DNA of 51,861 nt from Pseudomonadales bacterium (GTDB taxonomy: Bacteria > Pseudomonadota > Gammaproteobacteria > Pseudomonadales > Pseudohongiellaceae), in contig JANQJM010000158.1 of NCBI GenBank assembly GCA_028281635.1, positions 1 through 51,861 on the forward strand, in the 5' to 3' direction. Below, piece by piece: positions 26,657 to 35,871 of this stretch; positions within the stretch are counted from its first letter, which is position 1, and the number at the start of each line of letters is the position of its first letter. The notes under the pieces were generated by a model. It saw only the letters and a program-made list of their open reading frames with translations, was not told where the DNA came from and searched no databases. Both the position numbers and the translations under genes were made by a program.

Positions 26657-27619
26657 ATGGGTTCTGAATTTTCTCGGCACACAGGTCGATTGGCGCAACT
26701 GGTCATCCTGTGCCTGGTTTGGATGGTTAGCTCTCAATCATTTGCGGGCACTATCGTTCGGGTGAGTACCTCGATTGGTGACTACTCCATAGAATTATTG
26801 GATGAAGTGGCACCGCTTACTGTGCAAAATTTTCTTGGCTATGTGAATCGAAATGACTATAACCAGACCTATTTGCACAGAGTTGTTGATGATTTTGTCG
26901 TGCAGGGTGGGGCCTATCGCTTCCAGGCATTCGAAGGACCTATTGATATCTTTGTAGGGCCGCCCGTTCCTAACGAGTTTAGTGCTTCCAATTTACGAGG
27001 CACCGTAGCAATGGCAAAAATCGATGAGCAGCCCGATAGTGCAACCAATCAATGGTTCGTGAATCTTACCGACAATATCAACTTGGACAGCACTAATGGT
27101 GGATTTACGGTGTTCGGTAATGTGTTGGGTGCAGGCATGACAATTCTGGAAGGAATTGATGACTTGCCTATAGCTAATCTAGGTTTCGGTAATCAGGGTT
27201 TGGGTTTGAAAGCGCCAAGTGCACCTTATATTACTCCAGAGTTTAATGACGGACGGGACTTCGTCTATATAAATGTTGAGGTTGTAGAGCGTTTCAGCGA
27301 AGCCCCCCATGTGTACGAGACAAATAGCGGTTTGATGATTACTACCGTGAGCGTGGATGGTGACAGCGAGCTCATCGGATTGAATTTCAACACTGTTGCT
27401 TCCGATCCAGAAGTGATCTTGCAAGCAAACGTGAATAGTATTATCCCAAAGCGGGATACCTTTGCTGGCATCGCTACTTACTCAACGGCCGATAATCGAC
27501 TCAGAATTCCAAGTCTCGAAGTTAATCAGAACGGCAGTGTGCAATTGCTTAGCAATGTAGTCTTTGTGTTGAGTGATCCTGTTCTCTCGCACTTCACTCT
27601 AGAATCCTACGATCAATAG
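26657..27619 (+). CDS. Exported cyclophilin-type peptidyl-prolyl isomerase with C-terminal extension
   Basis: The ATG at 26657 (after GGAGA) begins a 320-residue protein with a signal peptide ending near SFA (residue 30); the longer frame from 26582 lacks support. Residues about 32-195 form a cyclophilin domain: YLHRVVDDFVVQGG with the catalytic arginine, then TNQWFVNLTDN, where the usual Phe-Phe pair reads Trp-Phe, and GGFTVFGNVLGAGM. The last ~110 residues are a beta-rich extension I do not recognise. It probably assists folding of periplasmic or outer-membrane proteins. It is divergent from the Hsp70-like gene and precedes the sodium symporter by 140 bases. Confidence 0.85.
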   Translation: MGSEFSRHTGRLAQLVILCLVWMVSSQSFAGTIVRVSTSIGDYSIELLDEVAPLTVQNFLGYVNRNDYNQTYLHRVVDDFVVQGGAYRFQAFEGPIDIFVGPPVPNEFSASNLRGTVAMAKIDEQPDSATNQWFVNLTDNINLDSTNGGFTVFGNVLGAGMTILEGIDDLPIANLGFGNQGLGLKAPSAPYITPEFNDGRDFVYINVEVVERFSEAPHVYETNSGLMITTVSVDGDSELIGLNFNTVASDPEVILQANVNSIIPKRDTFAGIATYSTADNRLRIPSLEVNQNGSVQLLSNVVFVLSDPVLSHFTLESYDQ

Positions 27620-27759
27620 CAAGTTTACCGGTATTTCTCCTTGCGTTACTCTTGCTGACGCAGCTTGTATGCTATGCGATATGTCCAGGCATGGATGCGC
27701 AGCTAAAGAAGAATAAATACCAAGAATAAGTAAAAGTAGAAAACAGGAAGACAGTCGAT

Positions 27760-29100
27760 ATGGCATCTGCTCGAGGTGAATTTAGCTCCAGATTTGGTTT
27801 CCTGATGGCGGCATCAGGGTCTGCTGTTGGTCTGGGCAATATCTGGGGATTTCCGACCAACGCGGCCTCGAACGGTGGTGCGGCTTTTCTTTTTACCTAC
27901 CTGATCCTCGCCTTCGCTTTGGCCTATCCTGCCCTGATGGCCGAGCTGATTATAGGCAGGCATGCTCGTGCCAATGCAGTGACCGCTCTGCGTTCGATCT
28001 CACCTGGGCAGAGATCCAGGATACTGGCCACGACCGTTGGTTTTGTCGGCATTCTTACTGTCAGCTTTATCTTGAGTTTTTATGCAATTATAAGCGGTTG
28101 GATGATTGCATTCTTTTTCGATCCCATTGCGCGCCTATTGGGCTTGGATGGGCTCGCCCAGTGGCTGACTGAAGATGCAGTTCTGCGCAATAGCCTGTTT
28201 GTTGTGCTCTTCATGGTGTTCACTATATTCATCATCAGCGCCGGCGTGAAGGATGGAATCGAAAAATGGGCATCGAGGCTGATGCCTTCGCTAATAGTGA
28301 TTTTGTTGCTGCTCATTTTGTATGTAATAACTCTGCCTGGGGCAGGGGATGGTTTGCGCGCGTATTTAGTACCTGATTTCAGCCGTATTGCCGACCCGGC
28401 ATTGCTGGTAGATGCGATGGGCCAGGCATTCTTCTCTCTCTCCCTCGGCGTTGGCACCATGCTGGTTTACGGTTCCTATATCAGCAAAAAGGAGAACCTG
28501 CCTACCATAGGAAGCCTGGTAGCATTTCTTGACGTAGGCATTGCCGTTTTAGCCGGAATGCTCATTCTTCCGGCAATGTATGTGGCACTGAACAATGGCG
28601 TCCAGATATTCGACGATGCTGGTGGATTGATTGCGGGGCCGGGTTTAATCGTATCTGTACTACCGGCGCTGTTTAATACCATGGGAGCGATTGGTGTTTT
28701 CGTTGCCTTTGCTTTTTTCGCCTTGATGACTATTGCTTCTCTAACATCTTCGATTTCAATGCTGGAAGTTCCAGTGGCCTATGGTGTCGAGCATCATGGA
28801 TTGGAGAGACGTAAAGCAGCGATTACCATAGGTTCGATCGTGACTCTGGTGTCGCTGGTCATAGTTTTTAACTTTGATCCCTTGTTCGATCTAGTGGTCA
28901 CTTATACCACTGAGGTTAGTCAGCCCCTGCTGGGTTTTTCTTTCTGCATCTTCGTAGCGTGGATTTGGAAACGTAACGATATTCTGGAAGAGATTAAGCA
29001 GGGCTGTCCCGAAGTTGAGTCCGGCCTGTTTTGGAAGATATGGCCTTTCTATGTGAAATTTATCTGCCCGGTAGCCATCCTGGTCGTTTACTTTCAATAA
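27760..29100 (+). CDS. Neurotransmitter:sodium symporter (NSS) family transporter
   Basis: This 446-residue protein has about 11 to 12 membrane segments with the LeuT fold. The first helix contains GSAVGLGNIWGFPTNAASNGG (residues about 19-39), the unwound sodium- and substrate-binding region of NSS transporters. Later blocks FFSLSLGVGTMLVYGSYISK and FFALMTIASLTSSISMLEVP are also typical. NSS members import amino acids or related solutes with sodium; specificity cannot be read here. AGGAAG lies about ten bases before the ATG. Its stop abuts the stop of the facing aminotransferase gene with no gap. Confidence 0.92.
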   Translation: MASARGEFSSRFGFLMAASGSAVGLGNIWGFPTNAASNGGAAFLFTYLILAFALAYPALMAELIIGRHARANAVTALRSISPGQRSRILATTVGFVGILTVSFILSFYAIISGWMIAFFFDPIARLLGLDGLAQWLTEDAVLRNSLFVVLFMVFTIFIISAGVKDGIEKWASRLMPSLIVILLLLILYVITLPGAGDGLRAYLVPDFSRIADPALLVDAMGQAFFSLSLGVGTMLVYGSYISKKENLPTIGSLVAFLDVGIAVLAGMLILPAMYVALNNGVQIFDDAGGLIAGPGLIVSVLPALFNTMGAIGVFVAFAFFALMTIASLTSSISMLEVPVAYGVEHHGLERRKAAITIGSIVTLVSLVIVFNFDPLFDLVVTYTTEVSQPLLGFSFCIFVAWIWKRNDILEEIKQGCPEVESGLFWKIWPFYVKFICPVAILVVYFQ

Positions 29101-30270
29101 CTAGCTGCCAGCGATGACATCTATAAAACGTTCGATCTCTGCTTCATTGTTGTAGTAGTGAACAGACGCGCGGTTTACGTCCATGCCAATGCTTATGGCG
29201 ATATCTAAACGGGCATTTCTTTGGCTGGAAACGGAGGTGTTGATCTTGTTTTCCTGCAACCGTTTTTGCAGGGCAACAGCGTTTTCATCTGCTTTGTTGA
29301 AAGTCACTATACCGGACAGAGCGTCGGATCGTTCATGCACGGTTATCCTGTCCGTGTTGGACAATTTACTGTTGAGTAGCTTGGCTAAGTGACTTACACG
29401 TTCAGCGATATTGTCGAGGCCAAGTCCCAGTGCGTAATCGACGGCCTTTGTTAAACCAATTACATTCGCCGTATTCCTTTCCCAGTTTTCAAATCGAGTC
29501 GCATCCGGCTGTAACGCGTACTCGTCAGCACTGTTCCAGCTTGCGGCATGAAGATCGATCACGGCAGGGCGCAGCTGATTCATAATCTCACTCCGCGCGT
29601 ACAGGAATCCTGTACCTCTGGGGCCGCGCAGATATTTGCGGCCCGTACCACTGAGAAAATCACATTGCAGCTTTTTGACATCCAGGTCGATCTGCCCCAC
29701 GGACTGACAGGCGTCCAACAAATAGTAGAGTCCGTGTTCTTTGGCAATCTGACCAACTTCGAGCGCAGGCTGGATATCGCCGCGCTGACTGGCAACATGG
29801 GTGAGGGTGATTAGCCTGGTGCGGCCTGAAATGGCCTGCCGCAGGGCGTCTAGATCGATCAGACCTTGTGAGTCAGAAGGTATTACGCTTACTTCCAATT
29901 GCAACCTTTTGGCCAGGTGAATGAGGTCAAGATAATTACTGGCGTACTCCATATCGCCAGTAATCACCTGGTCGCCAGGCCGCAGATCGATGGCATGAAA
30001 CGCAGCGTGCCAGGCTCTGGTGGCGTTTTCCTGGTAGGCTATTTCTTCGGCTTCACAATTGAGAAGTTCGGCGAATGCTGAATAAAAACGAGACAGTTGC
30101 CTCGCTTCAGCGGCTGCTGCTTCATAACCTCCGATTTCCTGTTCCAACTTCAAGTGACGGATTACTGCATCAGTCACGCAAACAGGACTTAGCGCACAGC
30201 CGGCGTTGTTGAAGTGCACTAGATTTTCACAAGCCGGGCTGTCCTGGCGCACGGCAGATAGGTCGATCAT
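29101..30270 (-). CDS. Class V PLP-dependent aminotransferase-fold enzyme
   Basis: This 389-residue protein has the class V aminotransferase/cysteine desulfurase fold: FNNAGCALSP at residues 20-29, Asp186 of the pyridine-nitrogen contact in LLDACQSVGQ, and the Schiff-base Lys212 in GTGRKYLRGPRGTGFL. It lacks an obvious desulfurase catalytic-cysteine loop; relatives are annotated as isopenicillin N epimerase-like or C-S lyases (EgtE-like). The reaction is unknown. It faces the sodium symporter, stop to stop, and is divergent from the HAD gene across 143 bases. Confidence 0.87.
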   Translation of the reverse strand: MIDLSAVRQDSPACENLVHFNNAGCALSPVCVTDAVIRHLKLEQEIGGYEAAAAEARQLSRFYSAFAELLNCEAEEIAYQENATRAWHAAFHAIDLRPGDQVITGDMEYASNYLDLIHLAKRLQLEVSVIPSDSQGLIDLDALRQAISGRTRLITLTHVASQRGDIQPALEVGQIAKEHGLYYLLDACQSVGQIDLDVKKLQCDFLSGTGRKYLRGPRGTGFLYARSEIMNQLRPAVIDLHAASWNSADEYALQPDATRFENWERNTANVIGLTKAVDYALGLGLDNIAERVSHLAKLLNSKLSNTDRITVHERSDALSGIVTFNKADENAVALQKRLQENKINTSVSSQRNARLDIAISIGMDVNRASVHYYNNEAEIERFIDVIAGS

Positions 30271-30413
30271 GGGTGAAGGTTATGCTAACGGGTGGGCGGA
30301 TGATATTAGCAAAGCTTTGTGCTACGGTGCCAGCAAGCTCTATCCCTGGTACCTTCGACATTAGATAGAGACGAGAATAAGAATCGCCTCCGTCCAACTG
30401 AGAGGAACCAGCC

Positions 30414-31322
30414 ATGTCAAATTCACCCGAGCAAACTTTCAAATCGTTTCATCCCGGACGAGGCCTCGAACTTGCAGAGCTGCAAAAAGCAACTCAGGCA
30501 CGGCGAGTTCTGCTGAGGCAATTGGGCATGCTGGGCCTGGGTGTGGCGCTAAGCCCTGTGGTCAGTCGGCAGGCTGCCGCTCAGAGTAGTGCCCAAAGTA
30601 GTCCCAATAGTATCGCCGAGTCTGTGCAGGCACTGGTGTTTGATGTATTCGGCACAGTAGTTGACTGGCGCGCTTCCATAATTCGGGAAGGGCAATTACT
30701 GGCTGCAAAGAAAGGCTACAATGTGGACTGGGCCGAGTTCGCAGACCGCTGGCGTGCTGGTTATGGTCCTGCTATGAATCGCGTGCGCACAGGTGAGTTG
30801 CCCTGGACTAAAATCGACGATTTACACCGCATGATTCTCGATGACCTGGTCGTTGAGTTTTCTCTCACGGGCCTGTCAGAAGCAGAACTCGATCATTTCA
30901 ATAAAGCCTGGCATCGACTAAGCCCCTGGCCAGACAGTGTGGCTGGCTTGAATCGGCTCAAAACCAAGTATGTTATTGCGACACTTTCGAATGGCAACGT
31001 GTCGCTACTCACCAATATGGCCAAGAACGGCGGCTTACCCTGGGATGCTGTGTTATCAGCGGAGTTGTCCGGTCACTACAAGCCTGATCCAGAGGCCTAT
31101 CTGAAAGCAGTTGATCTGCTCAGCCTGGAGCCGGATCAGGTGATGATGGTAGCGGCTCATCCTGGCGACCTGCGTGCAGCGGCTAGGGTAGGTTTGAAAA
31201 CAGCTTATGTGATTCGTCCGCTTGAGCGAGGACCGGGTCGCCCCGTTAATAGAAACCCTGATGGTGAGTTTGATTACACGGCAAACGATTTTGTCGATCT
31301 GGCGAGGCAACTGGGCGCCTGA
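30414..31322 (+). CDS. Type II haloacid dehalogenase-like HAD hydrolase with a Tat-type signal
   Basis: The catalytic half matches HAD type II (L-2-haloacid dehalogenase-like): nucleophile Asp77 in VFDVFGTVVDW, a LSNGN loop with the serine, a lysine in HYKPDPEAY, and VAAHPGDLRAAARVGLKTAYV. In front of it is an N-terminal segment with Arg30-Arg31-Val-Leu-Leu, a hydrophobic helix and an AAAQ end, resembling a twin-arginine signal. Type II HAD dehalogenases are usually cytoplasmic, so export would be unusual. The substrate is not predictable. GAGGAA sits seven bases before the ATG. A DUF2164 gene follows two bases after the stop. Confidence 0.85.
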   Translation: MSNSPEQTFKSFHPGRGLELAELQKATQARRVLLRQLGMLGLGVALSPVVSRQAAAQSSAQSSPNSIAESVQALVFDVFGTVVDWRASIIREGQLLAAKKGYNVDWAEFADRWRAGYGPAMNRVRTGELPWTKIDDLHRMILDDLVVEFSLTGLSEAELDHFNKAWHRLSPWPDSVAGLNRLKTKYVIATLSNGNVSLLTNMAKNGGLPWDAVLSAELSGHYKPDPEAYLKAVDLLSLEPDQVMMVAAHPGDLRAAARVGLKTAYVIRPLERGPGRPVNRNPDGEFDYTANDFVDLARQLGA

Positions 31323-31324
31323 TC

Positions 31325-31576
31325 ATGGCGGTTGTGGAGCTGGACAAGGCAGAGAAGGAGGCTGCGGTAGCTAAACTGCAAGCTTACTTCAAAGACGAGT
31401 TGGACACTGAGCTTGGCTCCTTCGATGCGCAGTTTCTGTTGGATTTTCTGTCCGAACAGGTGGCTTATCAGTTCTACAACAAAGGGCTGGCTGATGCGCT
31501 GCAAGCTGTTAGCCATAAAATGGAAGAGGTAGGTGAGCTGATTTACGATCTGGAAAAGGCACCCCCAGACAGTTAA
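31325..31576 (+). CDS. DUF2164 family protein
   Basis: This 83-residue acidic protein fits DUF2164: KLQAYFKDELDTELGSFDAQFLLDFLSEQVAYQFYNKGLADA is its core in pattern (residues about 17-58), with the conserved ELG, LLDF and FYN positions. The family is of unknown function and mostly helical. It begins two bases after the HAD stop, so the two are probably co-translated, a pairing that gives no functional clue. Its stop is 16 bases from the end of the facing kinase gene. Confidence 0.85.
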   Translation: MAVVELDKAEKEAAVAKLQAYFKDELDTELGSFDAQFLLDFLSEQVAYQFYNKGLADALQAVSHKMEEVGELIYDLEKAPPDS

Positions 31577-31591
31577 CGCACGCGCCTTGGA

Positions 31592-33547
31592 TCAGGTCAT
31601 TTGCTCTCGCAGTGGCAAGCGAATAAAAAACTCACTTCCCGACCCTTTAGCTGATTCGAAACTGATCTCACCACCGAGTTTCTCTATCATCCTTTTTACG
31701 ATGACCAATCCCAGACCAGTGCCCTGCGGGTCTTTTTCAGAGCCGGGATCTTCTTTGGCAAATTCCTGAAACATCCGCGCTTGAAACTCTTCACTCATTC
31801 CACGGCCGGTGTCACGAATAAAGATTTCGATACCCAGTCGGCGTTTGAAATAGACAGCCTTGTAGCCAAGGACGATGCTGCCACTGTCCGTGTATTTGAT
31901 TGCATTGGTTAGCAAGTTCACCAGCGCATGTTGCAGGCGGGATTTATCGGTTTGCACGAGGAGATTGGCGGAAGCAAAGTCTGTATTCAACTCCAGGGTC
32001 TTTTCCATTGCTGACGGTAACATCATGTCCTTCACTTCATTAAGGAAATGAGACATTTCAACCAGCTCGAAAGATGGCTCAAAGCTGTCTGATTCCAGTT
32101 CAGCCATTTCTAGCAAGTCATTAATCAGATTATGCAGGTGATCGCTTTGTTTAATGACAGTTCCCATATGCTGCCGGGTTCCTTCGTCTAATTTGCTGGA
32201 TTGTGTTGCCAGCAGTCTTTTTGAATTGGCGAGGATCAAATGCACAGGTGTCAGGAATTCCCGCGAGACGTTGCGCAAGAAGTCGCCTTTCGCCTTCGAT
32301 TCCAGGCGCGCTTCGACGAATTCTTCGTTCTTGGACCTTACGAATTCGGAAAGTGAAAACAGCACCATGAGTGCGGCGAGAATGACTAGCGCTTCGCCAA
32401 AAATAGAGGAGATGGCGCTGCGTTCAACAAATTCCAGTTTGTAGATTAACCACGACAAGTAAGCGAGAACGATTAGCAGCCAGGAACAGACAAGGTAGAT
32501 GGCTGAGCGAGACCCTTGTATGGCAGCGAAGATTGTCATGATAAATACAGACAATGCAACGAGCAGCGCGATCGACATCAGTGTTTGAATATTGCCAATA
32601 GAAATCAGTTCGAAAGGAATGAAAATAAAGTAGAAGGCTGATGGAATCATCGCCAGGGCAATAAAGCGTAGAACTATCACTGCCTGGTCACGATAGTGAT
32701 GGACAAGATTAAGCGATTCTCCGATCAGGCAAAAACTAGCGATGATGGCAGTCGCCGACACATAAGACATGCGATTGTTCATCTCAGCCAGAGTGCCCCA
32801 AAACCAAACTCTCCCCATCCCGGTCTGAGCCAGGAAGAAAACCAGTGTGCTGCCAAAGAAGAGGGTGAAACCGATAAATTGCTTTTCCCGCATGACAAAG
32901 AAAAGCGTCGCACAAAGTAAAAAACACAATATGAAAAACGTGAAGAATCCTCCGAAAAAAGCCAGTAAAGTTTGGCTTTCTTCAGCCAGCAAGGCTGCAC
33001 TGGTTAATACTAATGGTACTTCTATGCCTACTTGTGAATGCACTCGAAAATAGATGCGCGTCTGACTGCCGATATCGGCCATATCGAAGGGCAGCAGAGG
33101 CACCCTATAAGCTTGGGTGATGTCGTTATAGGATACGGTGTCACCCACTGCTTCCTGCCAGACGATTTGCTCGTCATGGGCGATATAGAATTCGATGAGA
33201 TCCAGGGTAGGTGATTCCAGTACCAGCAGCAGACTTTCCCGGGCCAACTCTTCGCTGGTGAGTATCAGGTTAAACCAATAGCTGGAGGCACTTATTCCGA
33301 GTGTGGGAATAGCCTGGGTGGAGCGTTGCCAGGGAATGTCTCCCTGGATGATTTCGTTTATGGACAGAGAACCAGCTGGATCTTCGTAGTAGTCCAAATA
33401 CTGCCCCAGATTGACCGGTAACTGATTGCGGGACACATTCAGTTCGGCGGCCAGGACGAAGGTGGGGAGCAGCACGCTCGCAACCAGGAAGGCTAGCGAG
33501 CGCCGCAGAGCAGGCATAAGCGAGGGGTACAAGCGGTTGGTATCCAT
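31592..33547 (-). CDS. 7TMR-DISM sensor protein with a degenerate histidine-kinase module
   Basis: From ATG 33547, which follows AAAGGAATTC and is preferred over 33565, the product has 651 residues. A signal peptide ends near VLAAE; residues about 35-180 form the 7TMR-DISM extracellular beta domain (YWFNLIL block), and seven membrane helices follow to about 390. The dimerisation helix reads FLRNVSREFLTP, where the invariant phospho-accepting histidine is Arg429 (codon CGG, 32261-32263). The ATPase domain is intact in appearance: LVNLLTNAIKYTDSG, IRDTGRGM and GTGLGLVIV. It therefore cannot autophosphorylate at the normal site and may act as an ATP-binding regulator or partner kinase. No response regulator is adjacent. 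Confidence 0.87.
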   Translation of the reverse strand: MDTNRLYPSLMPALRRSLAFLVASVLLPTFVLAAELNVSRNQLPVNLGQYLDYYEDPAGSLSINEIIQGDIPWQRSTQAIPTLGISASSYWFNLILTSEELARESLLLVLESPTLDLIEFYIAHDEQIVWQEAVGDTVSYNDITQAYRVPLLPFDMADIGSQTRIYFRVHSQVGIEVPLVLTSAALLAEESQTLLAFFGGFFTFFILCFLLCATLFFVMREKQFIGFTLFFGSTLVFFLAQTGMGRVWFWGTLAEMNNRMSYVSATAIIASFCLIGESLNLVHHYRDQAVIVLRFIALAMIPSAFYFIFIPFELISIGNIQTLMSIALLVALSVFIMTIFAAIQGSRSAIYLVCSWLLIVLAYLSWLIYKLEFVERSAISSIFGEALVILAALMVLFSLSEFVRSKNEEFVEARLESKAKGDFLRNVSREFLTPVHLILANSKRLLATQSSKLDEGTRQHMGTVIKQSDHLHNLINDLLEMAELESDSFEPSFELVEMSHFLNEVKDMMLPSAMEKTLELNTDFASANLLVQTDKSRLQHALVNLLTNAIKYTDSGSIVLGYKAVYFKRRLGIEIFIRDTGRGMSEEFQARMFQEFAKEDPGSEKDPQGTGLGLVIVKRMIEKLGGEISFESAKGSGSEFFIRLPLREQMT

Positions 33548-33690
33548 GAATTCCTTTCGCTGCATTATAAGTCAAAGATCTGGGATTCTCCTGATAGCAA
33601 GGGCAGTTTCGGGCAAATTTCGCGTGATGTTGACTAAACCCGCCAAGCATGTGACATTCAGCTCCCTCCTTCTGGATTGGGATTATTGGC

Positions 33691-35862
33691 ATGAAAAAAA
33701 ATTCTCTTTTAATTAGCGTCTGTCTGCTTCTCTTTTCCTGTTCTGAAAATAACGATTCGACTCCACCTGTTAGTGAGACTGTGACTGACGCGATGGCTAC
33801 CAGCGACGCAAACCCCGAAATTGCAGTTAATCCCTTCTTTGAAGAAAGTCCTTTCGAGTTGGCCTATCCTCCATTCGATGCAATAGATGAGAGCCACTAC
33901 ATGCCAGCTTTTCAGCGCGGTATGCAAGAGCAGACTGCTGAGATCGATGCGATTACTTCCGATACCGATGCGCCTACATTCGAAAATACCATCATCGAAT
34001 TAGAGCGTTCTGGACATTTGCTGGATCGCGTCTCCAGAGTGTTTTTTAGCATGTCCAGTGCCCACACCAATGACGACATCCAGGCGCTGCAACAGGAGCT
34101 GGCACCTCAGCTCTCTGCTCATCAGGATTCCATCCTGCTAAACAGAGACTTGTTCACAAGAGTCAGCGGTTTGTACGAGCAACGGGATTCGTTGGTCCTT
34201 GATGAGGAAGCCTATCGACTTCTGGAGCACTACTACATCGATTTCGTGAGGGCCGGGGCCGCCTTGGATTCGGAACAGCAGGAGCGAATGAAGGAGATCA
34301 ATGCAGAAATCGCTGGCCTGCAGACGGATTTCAGCCAGAATGTACTGAGTGAAGTGAATGACCTGGCAATCGTTGTCGATACCCGCGAAGAACTCACCGG
34401 GTTGGACGACGCTGCAATCGAGGCTGCAGCAGGTGAGGCTGAGGAAAGAGGATTAAGTGGTAAATTTGTCATTCCTCTACTTAACACCAGTGGTCAACCA
34501 TCACTGTCTAGCTTACAGAATCGCGATCTACGCGAGCGCATACACAAAACTTCCCTGTCTCGCGGCAGCAGAGGCGGAGACTATGACAATCGGTCCGAGC
34601 TTACAGATATCCTGCGTTTACGGGCTGAACGCGCGCAGTTATTGGGATATGACAATCATGCTCATTACATCCTGGAAAATCAGACGGCACAGACCGTTGC
34701 TGCCGTGAATGGCAGACTGGCCGAATTGGCTGCACCGGCCGCAGAGAATGCCCGCCGAGAAGCTAACGATTTACAGCAAATGATTTACGATTCAGAAGAG
34801 GATTTTGTCCTCGCCTCCTGGGATTGGGATTTCTATACTGAAAAACTACGCGCAGCTCGCTTCGATTTCGATGCCAATCAGCTGAGGCCTTATTTCGAGT
34901 TAGACAATGTCTTGCAGCGTGGAGTCTTCTTCTCGGCAAACAGGCTGTTTGGAATTAGTTTCGAAGAACGCACCGATCTCCCGGTATATCAGGAGGACGT
35001 CAGGGTTTTTGAAGTTTTCGATGCTAACGGCGAAACCCTGGCTCTGTTCATAGCTGATTTCTATGCACGACCCAGTAAACGAGGTGGTGCCTGGATGAAT
35101 TCTTATGTTTCCCAGAGTCACCTGACTGGCTCATTATCGGTCGTGGGAAATCATCTCAATATCACCAAACCGCCCGAAGGGGAGCCGACCTTGCTCACCT
35201 TTGACGAAGTGATTACCACATTTCACGAATTCGGTCATGCATTGCATGGCATGTTTTCGGATGTGCAGTATCCATACTTCTCCGGCACCAGCGTGCCTCG
35301 AGATTTTGTTGAGTTTCCCAGCCAGGTTAATGAAATGTGGGCGACCTGGCCCGAAGTGCTGGAGAACTATGCTATTCACTACGAAACCGGCGAGCCAATG
35401 CCAACCGAACTCCTGGATAAAGTGCTGTCAACGCAGACGTTTAATCAGGGATTTGCCACTACTGAGTATCTTGCGGCTTCGATAGTTGACCAGGCCCTGC
35501 ATCAGTTGTCGCCCGAGGAAATTCCTCCAGCCGACGACATTATGGAACTGGAAGCCACTGCACTCGCCGCGGCCGGAATCGCTATGAATGAAGTGCCGCC
35601 TCGCTACCGGGCCACTTATTTCTCTCACATTATGGGGGGATACTCCGCTGGCTACTACTCTTACATCTGGAGCGAAGTACTGGATGCGGATACCGTGGAG
35701 TGGTTTGAAGAAAACGGCGGACTGCTGAGAGAAAATGGCGATCACTTCCGTGCGGCTCTACTAAGCCGTGGTGGCAGTTTAGACGCGATGACTATGTATC
35801 GGGGGTTCAGGGGGCGGGACGCAGAAATTACTCCGCTGCTGGTGCGCCGAGGTCTAAACTAA
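33691..35862 (+). CDS. M3 family metallopeptidase (peptidyl-dipeptidase Dcp-like) lipoprotein
   Basis: The 723-residue protein begins with a lipoprotein signal (MKKNSLLISVCLLLFSC), with the lipidated cysteine followed by Ser, so it is likely an outer-membrane lipoprotein. The M3 zinc motif HEFGH occupies residues 512-516 (TFHEFGHALHGMF), with downstream ligand and substrate blocks FVEFPSQVNEMWA and HIMGGYSAGYYSYIWSEVLDAD typical of Dcp. It probably degrades oligopeptides in the periplasm, removing C-terminal dipeptides in characterised Dcp enzymes. E. coli Dcp is mostly cytoplasmic, so the lipoprotein form points to nutrient-peptide turnover in the envelope. It converges on holA with a nine-base gap. 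Confidence 0.92.
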   Translation: MKKNSLLISVCLLLFSCSENNDSTPPVSETVTDAMATSDANPEIAVNPFFEESPFELAYPPFDAIDESHYMPAFQRGMQEQTAEIDAITSDTDAPTFENTIIELERSGHLLDRVSRVFFSMSSAHTNDDIQALQQELAPQLSAHQDSILLNRDLFTRVSGLYEQRDSLVLDEEAYRLLEHYYIDFVRAGAALDSEQQERMKEINAEIAGLQTDFSQNVLSEVNDLAIVVDTREELTGLDDAAIEAAAGEAEERGLSGKFVIPLLNTSGQPSLSSLQNRDLRERIHKTSLSRGSRGGDYDNRSELTDILRLRAERAQLLGYDNHAHYILENQTAQTVAAVNGRLAELAAPAAENARREANDLQQMIYDSEEDFVLASWDWDFYTEKLRAARFDFDANQLRPYFELDNVLQRGVFFSANRLFGISFEERTDLPVYQEDVRVFEVFDANGETLALFIADFYARPSKRGGAWMNSYVSQSHLTGSLSVVGNHLNITKPPEGEPTLLTFDEVITTFHEFGHALHGMFSDVQYPYFSGTSVPRDFVEFPSQVNEMWATWPEVLENYAIHYETGEPMPTELLDKVLSTQTFNQGFATTEYLAASIVDQALHQLSPEEIPPADDIMELEATALAAAGIAMNEVPPRYRATYFSHIMGGYSAGYYSYIWSEVLDADTVEWFEENGGLLRENGDHFRAALLSRGGSLDAMTMYRGFRGRDAEITPLLVRRGLN

Positions 35863-35871
35863 GTCTTTGCT

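Noticed and set aside
31592..33547. Idea that the kinase histidine was lost through a frameshift
   Set aside because: The flanking Ser and Glu-Phe-Leu-Thr-Pro stay in frame and all later motifs are intact, so it is a substitution.
33270..33692. 140-residue reverse-strand frame upstream of and inside the sensor kinase gene
   Set aside because: It overlaps the kinase N-terminus in another frame and has no recognisable sequence; the kinase has clear domains.
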